DNA from: Gordonia sediminis
GTDB taxonomy: Bacteria; Actinomycetota; Actinomycetes; Mycobacteriales; Mycobacteriaceae
Assembly (NCBI GenBank): GCA_004193205.1
Contig: RZUM01000004.1
Location: 186,001 to 250,000 of the forward strand
Direction of reading: 5' to 3'
DNA length: 64,000 bases
Below the pieces are notes generated by a model. The model saw only the letters and a list, made by a program, of their open reading frames with translations. It was not told the DNA's origin and did no database searches. Numbering within the stretch: position 1 is the stretch's first letter; each line of letters starts with the position of its first letter. The position numbers and the translations under genes were made by a program. Of the stretch, positions 1-8,433 are shown one piece after another.

Positions 1-71
1 AAATCAGCCCTGACCCGCGTCGGCGTATGCCGCCGTGAGAGTTGCACAGAGTCAGTTCCGAAAGGTTGTAC

Positions 72-1517
72 GTGGCAGCCACCCAGACCCATCAGGCAGA
101 CGTCGACGAATCGGCAGACGCGACGACCGCCACGGAGAACGCGCCGATCAAGAGGACCGCCAAGAAGGCCGCCAAAAAGGCGACCGCTCGCAAGGCGACC
201 GCGAAGAAGACGGCGAAGAAGGCCACCAAGAAGGCCGCGAAGCCCGCGGGCGCGGGCGACGACGCCGAGGTCGACGAGAACCTCGATGACGACGACACGG
301 TGTCGATCGATGACATCGACGACGCCGACGTCGAACTCGACGATGACGTCGAACTCGACGACGACGACGATCTGACCGTCGACGACGAGGATGACGATTC
401 GTCCGACGACGAGGACGACACCGACGAGTCCGACGAGACCGAGGAATCGGAGTCGACCCCCGCCGTCGCCGCCAAGCCCGCCGCGCCCAAGGAGAAGGAC
501 GTTCCCGCGCCCAAGGAGAAGTCCGCCGGCGACTTCGTCTGGGACGAGGAGGAGTCCGAGGCCCTACGTCAGGCCCGCAAGGACGCCGAACTCACCGCGT
601 CCGCCGACTCGGTACGCGCCTACCTCAAGCAGATCGGCAAGGTCGCGCTGCTCAACGCCGAGGAAGAGGTCGAACTGGCCAAGCGCATCGAGGCCGGTCT
701 GTACGCGACCGAGCGGATGCGCCGGATCATGGAGTCGGGCGAGAAGCTCAGCACCGCGCAGAAGCGCGACCTGAACTGGATCTCTCGTGACGGCAACCGC
801 GCCAAGAACCATTTGCTCGAGGCCAACCTGCGTCTGGTGGTCTCGCTGGCCAAGCGATACACCGGACGCGGTATGGCTTTCCTGGACCTGATCCAGGAGG
901 GCAACCTCGGTCTGATCCGCGCCGTCGAGAAGTTCGACTACACCAAGGGTTACAAGTTCTCCACGTATGCCACCTGGTGGATCCGGCAGGCGATCACCCG
1001 AGCGATGGCCGACCAGGCGCGCACCATCCGTATCCCGGTGCACATGGTCGAGGTCATCAACAAGCTCGGCCGCATCCAGCGTGAGTTGCTCCAGGACCTC
1101 GGCCGCGAGCCGACCCCCGAGGAACTCGCCAAGGAGATGGACATCACCCCGGAGAAGGTGCTGGAGATACAGCAGTACGCCCGGGAACCTATCTCGCTGG
1201 ACCAGACCATCGGCGACGAGGGCGACAGCCAGCTCGGTGACTTCATCGAGGACTCCGAAGCTGTCGTCGCGGTCGACGCGGTCAGCTTCACGCTGCTGCA
1301 GGATCAGCTGCAGTCGGTGCTCGAGACCCTCTCCGAACGCGAGGCCGGCGTGGTCCGCTTGCGCTTCGGCCTCACCGACGGCCAGCCGCGCACGCTCGAC
1401 GAGATCGGTCAGGTCTACGGCGTGACCCGTGAGCGTATCCGTCAGATCGAGTCGAAGACGATGTCCAAGCTGCGTCACCCGAGCCGGTCCCAGGTTCTGC
1501 GCGACTATCTGGACTGA
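72..1517 (+). CDS. sigA: Primary RNA polymerase sigma factor SigA
   Basis: Housekeeping sigma-70 factor that gives RNA polymerase its promoter specificity. The conserved part begins near residue 178 (region 1.2, [12 protein letters not shown]), followed by region 2 with [10 protein letters not shown] for -10 recognition, region 3, and a region 4.2 helix-turn-helix ([20 protein letters not shown], about 441-470); it ends RDYLD as in mycobacterial SigA. I chose the GTG at 72 because GAAAGG lies just upstream and the start VAATQ matches the mycobacterial MAAT start; an in-frame TTG at 42 would add 10 residues. The first 170 residues are unusual: a Lys/Ala tract (about 27-57) followed by an Asp/Glu-rich tract (about 63-130). 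Such charged N-termini are common in actinobacterial SigA but vary in sequence. Confidence 0.97.
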   Translation: MAATQTHQADVDESADATTATENAPIKRTAKKAAKKATARKATAKKTAKKATKKAAKPAGAGDDAEVDENLDDDDTVSIDDIDDADVELDDDVELDDDDDLTVDDEDDDSSDDEDDTDESDETEESESTPAVAAKPAAPKEKDVPAPKEKSAGDFVWDEEESEALRQARKDAELTASADSVRAYLKQIGKVALLNAEEEVELAKRIEAGLYATERMRRIMESGEKLSTAQKRDLNWISRDGNRAKNHLLEANLRLVVSLAKRYTGRGMAFLDLIQEGNLGLIRAVEKFDYTKGYKFSTYATWWIRQAITRAMADQARTIRIPVHMVEVINKLGRIQRELLQDLGREPTPEELAKEMDITPEKVLEIQQYAREPISLDQTIGDEGDSQLGDFIEDSEAVVAVDAVSFTLLQDQLQSVLETLSEREAGVVRLRFGLTDGQPRTLDEIGQVYGVTRERIRQIESKTMSKLRHPSRSQVLRDYLD

Positions 1518-1523
1518 GGGCCG

Positions 1524-1580
1524 GCCCGGCCGTAGTTCATGCGATCCCGACGCCGTCGGTGTCGGTGAAACAGGCCGGGC
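1524..1580. terminator. Possible terminator between sigA and SRPBCC gene
   Basis: An 8 bp inverted repeat, GCCCGGCC at 1524-1531 and GGCCGGGC at 1573-1580, encloses a smaller dyad (CCGAC...GTCGG). It lies between the convergent sigA and SRPBCC genes. The long loop and lack of a T-run make this a weak call. Confidence 0.3.
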
Positions 1581-1589
1581 TCCCGTTCC

Positions 1590-2027
1590 CTATGTGGAAG
1601 CCGTTTCCAGGTTGGACTTCAGGTTGCGCAGCGCCTTCGCAAGTGCCGTGCGCATGGAGTTCATGAGAATCGGCGACAAGGGCTTCATGACCGTGGGCAG
1701 TGAGATGTCGTAGGCGATGGCGACTCTCGAGCCTTCCGCCCGGGACTCAAAGGTGATTCGCTCTTTGACATCCAGGGGCCCGGATTTGACCTTCTTGCCG
1801 AATACTCCATTCGGCTCGTATTCCGTGACCGTCCCGGTCCACTTCATGGTCACACCCATCAGCCGGATTGTCCCCTTTGCGGTGGTTCCCATACCCACCG
1901 GCCCGGGGGAAGTCTGCTGCGACTCCGGGAAGGGCTGCCAATCGGGCCAGTTGCTCGGATCCGTGGTGTAGACGAACGCTTTGTCCACCGCGCAGTTGAT
2001 CTCGATGCTTTCTTCGATTATCGGCAT
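1590..2027 (-). CDS. SRPBCC-family (polyketide cyclase/START-like) protein
   Basis: A 145-residue protein of the SRPBCC helix-grip superfamily, small hydrophobic-ligand-binding proteins. It starts MPIIEESIEINCAVDKAF, the typical first strand, then DPSNWPDWQPF, a usual SRPBCC signature, and ends in a long amphipathic helix (LMNSMRTALAKALRNLKSNL). AAGGAG about 8 nt upstream supports the ATG. It converges on sigA and lies 36 bp downstream of the DUF952 gene on the same strand, so the two may be co-transcribed. No ligand or enzymatic role can be read from the sequence. Confidence 0.85.
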   Translation of the reverse strand: MPIIEESIEINCAVDKAFVYTTDPSNWPDWQPFPESQQTSPGPVGMGTTAKGTIRLMGVTMKWTGTVTEYEPNGVFGKKVKSGPLDVKERITFESRAEGSRVAIAYDISLPTVMKPLSPILMNSMRTALAKALRNLKSNLETAST

Positions 2028-2063
2028 CCGGCGTAGCTCCTTGTCGAACGGACCAGTACGAAC

Positions 2064-2438
2064 TCAAGAGTGCCACCCCGTGGTCAGCGGCGGAAACGTC
2101 CCATCGGGGTCCGGCCGATAGGGCCGCGCCTCGACGACGGCGCGTATCGGCAGCCGCCCGTACAGATGCGGGAACAGCATCGCCGTTGGATCTCCGGAAA
2201 CCCCTGGCTCCCACCGTATTTCACCGTCCAGGAGGGCAGGGTCGAGGATCAGCAGGAGCAGGTCGTCACGCCCGGCGAAGATACGGTTGGCCGGCAGGTG
2301 CACCTGGCCGGGTGCCGACAGGTGGACGAAGCCGTCCTGGTCGAACTCCGCCGGCGCCCAATCATCGGTTGTGGCGACCTGCGACCAGTCGGCCGCGGTG
2401 ATGAGATGGAGCAGACACGGCTGCGGGACTCGGATCAC
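2064..2438 (-). CDS. DUF952 domain protein
   Basis: A 124-residue protein of the DUF952 family. Family-typical segments are LLHLITAADW near the N-terminus, DGFVHLSAPGQV, LLLLILDPALL, IRWEPG and FPHLYGRLPI. The frame is open much further upstream but that part is low-complexity and unlike the family. I took the GTG at 2438 (VIRVPQP), which places the conserved LLHL segment near the N-terminus; no strong ribosome-binding site is visible. The function of the family is unclear. It may form a two-gene unit with the SRPBCC gene downstream. Confidence 0.75.
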   Translation of the reverse strand: MIRVPQPCLLHLITAADWSQVATTDDWAPAEFDQDGFVHLSAPGQVHLPANRIFAGRDDLLLLILDPALLDGEIRWEPGVSGDPTAMLFPHLYGRLPIRAVVEARPYRPDPDGTFPPLTTGWHS

Positions 2439-2769
2439 GCCGCACGGTAAGCAGATGATCGCATCGTCTGTCAAGGTTTCACTCCCCCCGAATCCCAACC
2501 GCGATGCAATGTCGGGGATCCCGGCGTTCCTTCGTACGATTGCGCCGTGCCATTCTCCGACAGCAACCCGGGCGCCCTGCTGGTGAGCCGCCCCATCGTC
2601 GACCTCCTGCGGGTCGCATCGATGCTCTGTCCCTGACCCGAGGCCGGTATCGACGTCGAGGAGATTCCGATGTCGCCGACCCCCCATTACCGTCACCGTC
2701 CCCCACCGCGGTCCCGGTGCGAGCCCCGTCGAGGTGCTCCCCCGGCCACGGATCATCCGAAAGACTCCT

Positions 2770-3714
2770 GTGCGCACCATTGTCCTGATCGGCCTCGTCG
2801 GTTTCGCCGCCCAACTCGTGGACGGCAGCCTCGGTATGGCCTATGGCGTGACCACCACGACCCTGCTCTTGGCCATCGGCACCAACCCGGCGGCCGCGTC
2901 GGCCACCGTCCACCTCGCCGAGATCGGCACGACGCTGGTGTCCGGTGTGGCCCACTGGCGTTTCGGCAACGTCGACTGGCGTGTCGTCCGCCGCATCGCG
3001 GTACCCGGCGCGATCGGCGCCTTCCTCGGCGCGACGATCCTGTCCAATCTGTCGACCGAGGCCGCCAAACCCCTGATGGCGGTCATCCTGCTGCTGCTCG
3101 GCGCCTACATCCTGGTCCGGTTCACCGTGTCCGGCATCCCGCGTCACCACCTGGGCAAGCCACTGCGCAAGCGGTTCCTGTCGCCGCTCGGCCTCGTCGC
3201 CGGATTCGTCGACGCGACCGGCGGCGGTGGTTGGGGTCCGGTCGGGACCCCGGCGATCCTGGCGAGCGGACGTCTCGAACCGCGTAAGGTGATCGGCTCG
3301 ATCGACACCAGCGAGTTCATCATCGCCGTCGCCGCGAGTCTGGGGTTCTTGATCAGCCTCGGATCGCAGGGCATCAACTTCGCGTGGGTGGGTGCGATCC
3401 TGGTCGGCGGTGTCATCGCCGCGCCGATCGCCGCATGGCTGGTGCGTCACGTTCCACCGCGTCTGCTCGGCGCATCGGTCGGCGGTCTGATCATCCTGAC
3501 GAATACGCGTTCGTTGCTGCACAGCGACCTCGTCGAGCTGCCCGCGGCGGCGCGCACGGGCATCTATACGGTGATCGTCGTGGTCTGGGTGATGGCGTTC
3601 GCCTACTCGTTGCGCGAGTACCTGCGCGACCGTGAGAACGAGTCGTCGGATGCGGTGACCCGCGTCCGCGAGGAACGTGAAGTCGCGGCCGCCACCGTCG
3701 TTCCGGCGGGCTGA
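2770..3714 (+). CDS. TauE/SafE-family membrane permease
   Basis: A 314-residue integral membrane protein of the TauE/SafE (sulfite exporter) family. The first membrane segment holds the family motif VGFAAQLVDGSLGMAYG, and a second half repeats the motif in LVAGFVDATGGGGWGPVGTP, as expected for the two-repeat TauE fold with about eight helices. The C-terminus is cytosolic and charged. I placed the start at GTG 2770 because GAAAG lies 7-8 nt upstream and the first helix begins at once; GTG 2734 would add 12 residues. The substrate is uncertain: members export sulfite, sulfoacetate or other organic anions, and no sulfur genes are nearby. Confidence 0.88.
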   Translation: MRTIVLIGLVGFAAQLVDGSLGMAYGVTTTTLLLAIGTNPAAASATVHLAEIGTTLVSGVAHWRFGNVDWRVVRRIAVPGAIGAFLGATILSNLSTEAAKPLMAVILLLLGAYILVRFTVSGIPRHHLGKPLRKRFLSPLGLVAGFVDATGGGGWGPVGTPAILASGRLEPRKVIGSIDTSEFIIAVAASLGFLISLGSQGINFAWVGAILVGGVIAAPIAAWLVRHVPPRLLGASVGGLIILTNTRSLLHSDLVELPAAARTGIYTVIVVVWVMAFAYSLREYLRDRENESSDAVTRVREEREVAAATVVPAG

Positions 3715-3752
3715 GGCCGGGCCGAGGGACGACTCGAACCCGACTGACCCAC

Positions 3753-3768
3753 TGTGATCTAGATCGCA
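3753..3768. promoter_or_regulatory. Candidate CRP/GlxR-type operator
   Basis: TGTGATCTAGATCGCA matches the TGTGA-N6-TCACA palindrome of the CRP/GlxR family with one mismatch, and has the TA centre favoured by corynebacterial GlxR. It lies 207 bp upstream of the small DUF7455 gene and just after the TauE gene. The site is read by eye and binding is untested. Confidence 0.5.
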
Positions 3769-3974
3769 CTTCCCGTAACGCCCAGGTGAGACGGTGTTGC
3801 CGACGACACGCGCCGTGTTAACGGTGAGTGACGACACACCCTGCAGGCGCGCGGAACAATACGAAACCCCGGAACGTCTGACAGGGTGAGGGTGACGCAT
3901 CAGACCGATGTGTCGGCTCACGAAGGGAAAGGCGACCGGCAACGACGCCCACGCCGGACCGGGACGGAGGAATT

Positions 3975-4181
3975 ATGTCAGACACCGCCACCACACCCCC
4001 GATCTATATGCCGCTCACCGCTGCCGACCGCTGTGACCGCTGCGGCGCGGCTGCCAAGCTACGGGCGCTACTGCCCGCCGGCGGGGAACTTCTCTTCTGC
4101 CGTCACCACTTCAACGAGCACGAGGCCAAGCTGGTGGAGATGTCCGCCACCGTTGTGGAGTCCGCAGGCGAACTGGTCTGA
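3975..4181 (+). CDS. Small DUF7455-type zinc-ribbon-like protein
   Basis: A 68-residue protein conserved in actinobacteria. The core reads LTAADRCDRCGAAAKL followed by GGELLFCRHHFNEHEAKL, giving a C-x2-C ... C-x-H-H arrangement that looks like a small zinc ribbon. GGAGG 5 nt before the ATG is a strong ribosome-binding site. It is a single-gene unit, bounded by a long leader carrying a CRP-like palindrome and by a strong terminator. No function is known to me. Confidence 0.85.
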   Translation: MSDTATTPPIYMPLTAADRCDRCGAAAKLRALLPAGGELLFCRHHFNEHEAKLVEMSATVVESAGELV

Positions 4182-4192
4182 GCGCACGAGCA

Positions 4193-4233
4193 ACGACGAC
4201 CCGGCCGGGCTTCCGGCCGGGTCGTCGTCGTTT
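4193..4233. terminator. Strong (bidirectional) intrinsic terminator
   Basis: A perfect 14 bp inverted repeat (ACGACGACCCGGCC at 4193-4206, complement at 4215-4228) with an 8 nt loop, followed by CGTTT. It lies between the convergent DUF7455 and helicase genes and could serve both. Confidence 0.85.
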
Positions 4234-4278
4234 CAGCGGTGTTCTCGTTGCAGTTCTCGTTGCAGGGTGTCACCGGGG

Positions 4279-6036
4279 TCAGCGCCACTCGCGCAGGGCC
4301 GCGATCCGCTCCCTGAGCTGGTCGGCGGTCGCGAGCGCCGTCGGCGGTCCGCCCAGGCGGGTGCGCAGTTCGTTGTGCACCATGCCGTGGGGTTTCCCGG
4401 TGCGATGGTGGTGCAGCGCGACGAGCGTGTTGAGTTCTTTGCGTAAGGCGTGCAGGTTCTCCCCCGTCGACGACGGCGCAGCCGGGGCCGGATCCGGGGA
4501 TCGGGCACCAACTGCCGAACGTTGCGACACCTGCTCGGCCTGCCGCTTACGGAGTAGCTCGCGCATCTGGTCGGCGTCCAGCAACCCGGGTAGTCCGAGG
4601 TAGTCCGCCTCCTCGTCGCTGCCGGCGAAGGTCGCGGTCCCGAATGAGGCACCGTCGAAGATCACCTGGTCGAGTTCGGCGTCGGCGTGCAACGACTGGA
4701 AGGCCTTCTCCTCCTCGCCGGGCTCGTCTTTCTGTTTGTTGGCGTCGGTGAGAAGCGCATCGTCGAGGCCGTCGGGATCGCGGTGGGGTTTACCCAGGAC
4801 GTGATCGCGCTCGGCCTCCATCTGGCTGGCCAGGTTCAGCAGAACCGGCACCGACGGCAGGAAAACGCTCGCGGTCTCCCCCGGCCGACGCGACCGCACG
4901 AAACGCCCGATGGCTTGCGCGAAGAACAGCGGGGTCGATGCGCTGGTGGCGTAGACGCCGACGGCGAGGCGCGGCACGTCGACGCCTTCGGACACCATCC
5001 GGACCGCGACCATCCACTCGTCGTCGGACACGGAGAACTCGGCGATCCGCGACGACGACTTGGGGTCGTCGGACAGCACCAGGGTGACCTTCTTACCGCT
5101 GATCGACCGCAGCAGCTCCGCATAATCGCGGGCGGTGGTCTGATCGGTCGCGATGACCAGGCCACCGGCGTCGGGGACACCTCCGGCACGCAGTTGCCGC
5201 AGTCGTGTGTGCGCAGCCTCCAGGACCGCGGGAATCCAGTCGCCGTGCGGATCGAGCGCGGTGCGCCAGGCGCGCGCGGTGTGCTCGGCCGACAGTGGCT
5301 CGCCGAGGCGGGCGGTGAACTCCTCGCCGGCGCTGGTGCGCCAACTCGCCTGACCGCTGTAGGCGAGGAAGACCACCGGGCGGACCACGCCGTCGGCGAG
5401 CGCGTCGGCGTAGCCGTAGGTGTGATCGGCCTTCGATCGCAGGACCCCGCCCTCTTCGGGCTCGTAGGTCACGAACGGGATCGGTGAGTCGTCGGAGCGG
5501 AACGGTGTTCCGGTCAGCGCGAGTCTCCGGGTGGCGTCGGAGAACGCCTCGCGGATCGCGTCACCCCACGATTTGGCGTCCCCACCGTGATGGATCTCGT
5601 CGAGGATCACCAGCGTACGACGGTTCTCGGTGCGCACCCGGTGCCGGGAGGGATGTGCCGCGACCTGGGCGTAGGTGAGGGCGACGCCGTGATAATCCGA
5701 GCTGGTCTGGCCGGTGGAGTTGCTGAATCGGGAGTCCAGCGCGATACCGACGCGCGCGGCGGCCTCGGCCCACTGATGTTTGAGGTGTTCGGTCGGTGTC
5801 ACGACGGCGATCTGTTCGATCGTGCGATCGTCGAGCAGTTCCCGCGCCACCCGCAGCCCGAAGGTCGTCTTACCCGCACCGGGCGTCGCGACCGCGAGGA
5901 AGTCGACGGGACGACGCGTCAGATATCTCGTGAGGGCACGGCGCTGCCACGCTCGCAGCGGGGGCCCGGCCGGGATGGCAACGTCGTCGGCTGCTGAGGT
6001 CACTCCTGCATCGCTCCTGACATCACTCTCGGGCAT
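4279..6036 (-). CDS. DEAD/DEAH-box superfamily 2 helicase
   Basis: A 585-residue SF2 helicase. Motif I is ATPGAGKTT (residues 50-58), motif II DEIHHGG (146-152), and motif III is represented by TGTPFR (175-180). The C-terminal RecA domain has VSEGVDVPRLAVGVYATS and AQAIGRFVRSRRPGE (motifs V and VI), followed by an acidic spacer and a helical tail. The ATG at 6036 has GGGGGG 8 nt upstream; the longer open frame upstream is antisense to the YihY gene. The DEIH box resembles type III restriction / DNA-repair-like SF2 enzymes, but no nuclease or methylase partner is present. The nucleic acid substrate cannot be assigned. Confidence 0.9.
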   Translation of the reverse strand: MPESDVRSDAGVTSAADDVAIPAGPPLRAWQRRALTRYLTRRPVDFLAVATPGAGKTTFGLRVARELLDDRTIEQIAVVTPTEHLKHQWAEAAARVGIALDSRFSNSTGQTSSDYHGVALTYAQVAAHPSRHRVRTENRRTLVILDEIHHGGDAKSWGDAIREAFSDATRRLALTGTPFRSDDSPIPFVTYEPEEGGVLRSKADHTYGYADALADGVVRPVVFLAYSGQASWRTSAGEEFTARLGEPLSAEHTARAWRTALDPHGDWIPAVLEAAHTRLRQLRAGGVPDAGGLVIATDQTTARDYAELLRSISGKKVTLVLSDDPKSSSRIAEFSVSDDEWMVAVRMVSEGVDVPRLAVGVYATSASTPLFFAQAIGRFVRSRRPGETASVFLPSVPVLLNLASQMEAERDHVLGKPHRDPDGLDDALLTDANKQKDEPGEEEKAFQSLHADAELDQVIFDGASFGTATFAGSDEEADYLGLPGLLDADQMRELLRKRQAEQVSQRSAVGARSPDPAPAAPSSTGENLHALRKELNTLVALHHHRTGKPHGMVHNELRTRLGGPPTALATADQLRERIAALREWR

Positions 6037-6270
6037 GAAACATCCCCCCGTGCACGCAATCACGCGTCGGTTCGCATACGCGAGGGGACCCCGGGACATG
6101 CTACCGGGGCGCGTACGGATCGGCCCACCCCGACGCGCTCGGGTACGCCCGTTTCCACTTTTCTGCGCGGGATCAGGGATGCTAGAGCCATAGTCAGTCG
6201 AAACCGCAACCCAGTACCGATCACCGAGGACGACCCGTCGTCGGCCGGTACGTCGTATCCGCGGGAGCCT

Positions 6271-7449
6271 GTGGGCGCCCACCCGGAGGCGGACGCGACG
6301 ACGGTCCCCATCGGCCCCACATCCGGCACCGCGCCACCACCTCCGCCCGCCACGACCGGGGTGGGACGCGACGACGACGGCCGCTACGACCCGGCCGACG
6401 ACGTACACTTCGCGCCGGGTCCCGCGGTCCTGCCCAATCTGCATCGGGTGGTGTGGCGCACGATCAAGAAGTCGTGGGACGACGGAGTGGTCGGATGGGC
6501 GGCGCAGGCCGCCTTCTGGCAGGCGCTGTCGCTGCCACCCCTGGTGCTCGGACTGCTCGGTAGCCTCGGCTATGTCGCCGGCTGGTTCGGCCCGGACACC
6601 GTCGACGTGATCTACGCCCGGTTGCTCGCCCTGGCCGATCGCACCTTCTCCGAGAACGTCGTCACCGACATCATCCGGCCGACCCTGGACAACGTGCTGA
6701 GCCGGGGCAGGATCGGGGTGGTCTCGATCGGTTTCGTGCTGTCGTTGTGGGCGGGGTCTGCGGCCGTTTCCTGTTTCGTCGCGTCGATCGTGCGCGCCCA
6801 CGACCAGCATCAGGTCCGTAACCCGGTGTGGCAGCGGATCTTCGCATTGTTGCTCTACATCGCGTTTCTCGTCGTGTCGGTCTTTCTGCTCCCGCTGGTG
6901 GCGCTGGGACCGAATTATCTGCGCGAGATCGTGCCGGATTCGTGGGACCCGCTGATCGCCAACCTGATCAATTACGGCTACTTCCCGTTCGTCGCCGCGC
7001 TGCTGCTGATCGTGCTGACCACCCTGTACCACCTGGCGCTGCCGAATCCGCTGCCCTGGCATCGGCTCGTCGGCGGCGCCGTCGTCGCCGGGATCTTCTT
7101 CTGGGTGGCCAGCTACATCCTGCGCATCTATCTCGCCGCCATCACCCGCGCCGGGTACACCTACGGCGCGCTGGCGACGCCGATCGCGTTCCTGCTGTTC
7201 ATGTACTTCCTCGGGTTCGCGATCGTGGTCGGGGCCGAGTTCAACGCCGCGATCCAATCGATGTGGCCCGCCAAACCGTCGGCCTCGACCCAGGTGCGCT
7301 ACTGGGTGGCGTCCCAGACCTCCGACATCACCGGGCAGCTGCGTAGCCTGCCCGATCGCCTCGCGTCCGGGCCGATCCGCCGGACCCGACCCGGCATCGA
7401 GGCTCCCGCACCGCCGCAGTCAGGCGACGGGCACCACCCGTCGCGCTGA
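6271..7449 (+). CDS. YihY/BrkB-family membrane protein
   Basis: A 392-residue inner-membrane protein of the YihY (formerly BrkB/RNase BN) family. After a disordered Pro/Asp-rich N-terminus of about 50 residues, the family helices follow, including WAAQAAFWQALSLPPLVLGL, a segment typical of the family, then SLWAGSAAVSCFV, LLYHLALPNP and FLLFMYFLGFAIVVGAEFNA near the end. The start is the GTG at 6271. The M. tuberculosis counterpart (Rv2707) occupies the same position before the DUF3039 gene. The family's transport or envelope role is not established; older nuclease annotations are wrong. Confidence 0.88.
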   Translation: MGAHPEADATTVPIGPTSGTAPPPPPATTGVGRDDDGRYDPADDVHFAPGPAVLPNLHRVVWRTIKKSWDDGVVGWAAQAAFWQALSLPPLVLGLLGSLGYVAGWFGPDTVDVIYARLLALADRTFSENVVTDIIRPTLDNVLSRGRIGVVSIGFVLSLWAGSAAVSCFVASIVRAHDQHQVRNPVWQRIFALLLYIAFLVVSVFLLPLVALGPNYLREIVPDSWDPLIANLINYGYFPFVAALLLIVLTTLYHLALPNPLPWHRLVGGAVVAGIFFWVASYILRIYLAAITRAGYTYGALATPIAFLLFMYFLGFAIVVGAEFNAAIQSMWPAKPSASTQVRYWVASQTSDITGQLRSLPDRLASGPIRRTRPGIEAPAPPQSGDGHHPSR

Positions 7450-7459
7450 CACGTGCGGG

Positions 7460-7738
7460 TCAGCTCTTGCGCATCCGGCTGTAGATCTTCTTGCACTTCG
7501 GGCACACCGGCGATCCCGGCTTCGCCGAGCGGGTGACCGGGAACGTCTCGCCGCACAGGGCCACGACGTAGGTGCCCATCACGGCGCTCTCGGCGATCCG
7601 GTCTTTCTTGACGTAGTGGAAGAACTTGGGGCGGTCGTCATCGGACTGGTCGGTGCTGTCGGCGTCGGGCCGTTCGTCGACATCGGTCCGTTCGTCGAGG
7701 TCCGGGCGCTCGATCGTCTTTGTTCCCATGCCCACCAT
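7460..7738 (-). CDS. DUF3039 family protein
   Basis: A 92-residue conserved actinobacterial protein. After an acidic N-terminal tract comes KFFHYVKKDRIAESAVMGT, then ALCGETFPV and PVCPKCKKIY; the cysteines suggest a small metal-binding module. I used the ATG at 7738 (MVGMGTK) because GGTGG stands 6 nt upstream; ATG 7729 is the alternative. It is divergent from the DUF3099 gene, with 55 bp between start codons, the same pairing as Rv2708c/Rv2709 in M. tuberculosis. Function unknown. Confidence 0.85.
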   Translation of the reverse strand: MVGMGTKTIERPDLDERTDVDERPDADSTDQSDDDRPKFFHYVKKDRIAESAVMGTYVVALCGETFPVTRSAKPGSPVCPKCKKIYSRMRKS

Positions 7739-7793
7739 TGTGCGCCACCGGACCGACGATGCAATCGTCGCCCGAAAGTGGGACAGTGGAGGC

Positions 7794-8258
7794 ATGGGTG
7801 ACGACGGGACAGGGGCACGCGGCGGCACCGGTTCCTCCGGTGCCCGTCTGCATGGCGACCGTCAGCACGGCGACCGTGCACACGAGACCTTCCTGATCAC
7901 CGATGCGCAGGAATCCCTCGAGGATCAGCAGCGCGCACGGGTGCGCAAATACCTCACCCTGATGGCATTCCGGGTGCCCGCACTCATCATCGCCGGCATC
8001 GTCTACAGCTCCACCGGTTCGGGTCTGCTCGCGCTGGCGATCGTGGCCGCGTCGATTCCGCTGCCCTGGATCGCGGTGCTGATCGCCAACGACCGTCCGC
8101 CACGTAAACGTGGCGAGGTCCCGCACTACATGTACGGAGCCGATCACGGCGTCGTCGGGCCGTCGGCGCTGGACTCGACTCACCGCGCAGTGGAGCCGCG
8201 CGTCGTGGATTCCACCGTCGAACCCACGCCAGGGGATCCCGGGCAGGACCCCCGCTGA
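7794..8258 (+). CDS. DUF3099 family membrane protein
   Basis: A 154-residue protein with a His/Gly-rich N-terminus, the segment ETFLITDAQESLEDQQ, and two transmembrane helices (about 53-72 and 77-98) joined by a short loop, then a hydrophilic tail of about 55 residues. This is the DUF3099 architecture, and it stands directly before sigB as in mycobacteria. The ATG at 7794 has GTGGAGG immediately upstream, closer than usual. Function unknown; position suggests co-evolution with the sigB locus rather than a shared pathway. Confidence 0.82.
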   Translation: MGDDGTGARGGTGSSGARLHGDRQHGDRAHETFLITDAQESLEDQQRARVRKYLTLMAFRVPALIIAGIVYSSTGSGLLALAIVAASIPLPWIAVLIANDRPPRKRGEVPHYMYGADHGVVGPSALDSTHRAVEPRVVDSTVEPTPGDPGQDPR

Positions 8259-8372
8259 CCCGTCGACCATCCGGTCGCCGCACTCTCAGCAACTTCTCAT
8301 CTAGTCGAGCGCATCCGACGGAAAAGTCGCAGGTCAAGCGACTTCGAGCGGACGGCTCCCCCGGGCACGCCG

Positions 8373-8400
8373 GGAACTTTCCCCCTGCGGCGGGCGTTGA
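8373..8400 (+). promoter_or_regulatory. SigE/SigH-type promoter of sigB
   Basis: GGAACT at 8373-8378 and CGTTGA at 8395-8400 are separated by 16 bp, matching the GGAAC-N16-18-CGTT signature of mycobacterial ECF factors SigE and SigH. It ends 33 bp before the sigB ATG. In mycobacteria sigB is known to be transcribed by SigE/SigH from a similar sequence; activity here is inferred. Confidence 0.7.
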
Positions 8401-8433
8401 ACCACGTGAACGCACTCGAAGTCAGGAGGCCGT

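Noticed and set aside
564-1478. Long open frame antisense to sigA (304 codons)
   Set aside because: Mirror of the GC3-rich sigA codons; no family resemblance and sigA is certain.
2546-2635. Short plus-strand frame (VPFSDSNPGALL..., 29 codons) between DUF952 and TauE genes
   Set aside because: No ribosome-binding site and no recognisable family; the interval 2439-2769 otherwise shows no feature.
2479-3942. 487-codon open frame antisense to the TauE gene
   Set aside because: Low-complexity Asp/Arg/Gly-rich translation typical of antisense frames in GC-rich DNA.
6037-7257. N-terminal extension of the DEAD helicase over the YihY gene
   Set aside because: The extra 400 codons are antisense to a clear membrane protein, and a good start with GGGGGG exists at 6036.
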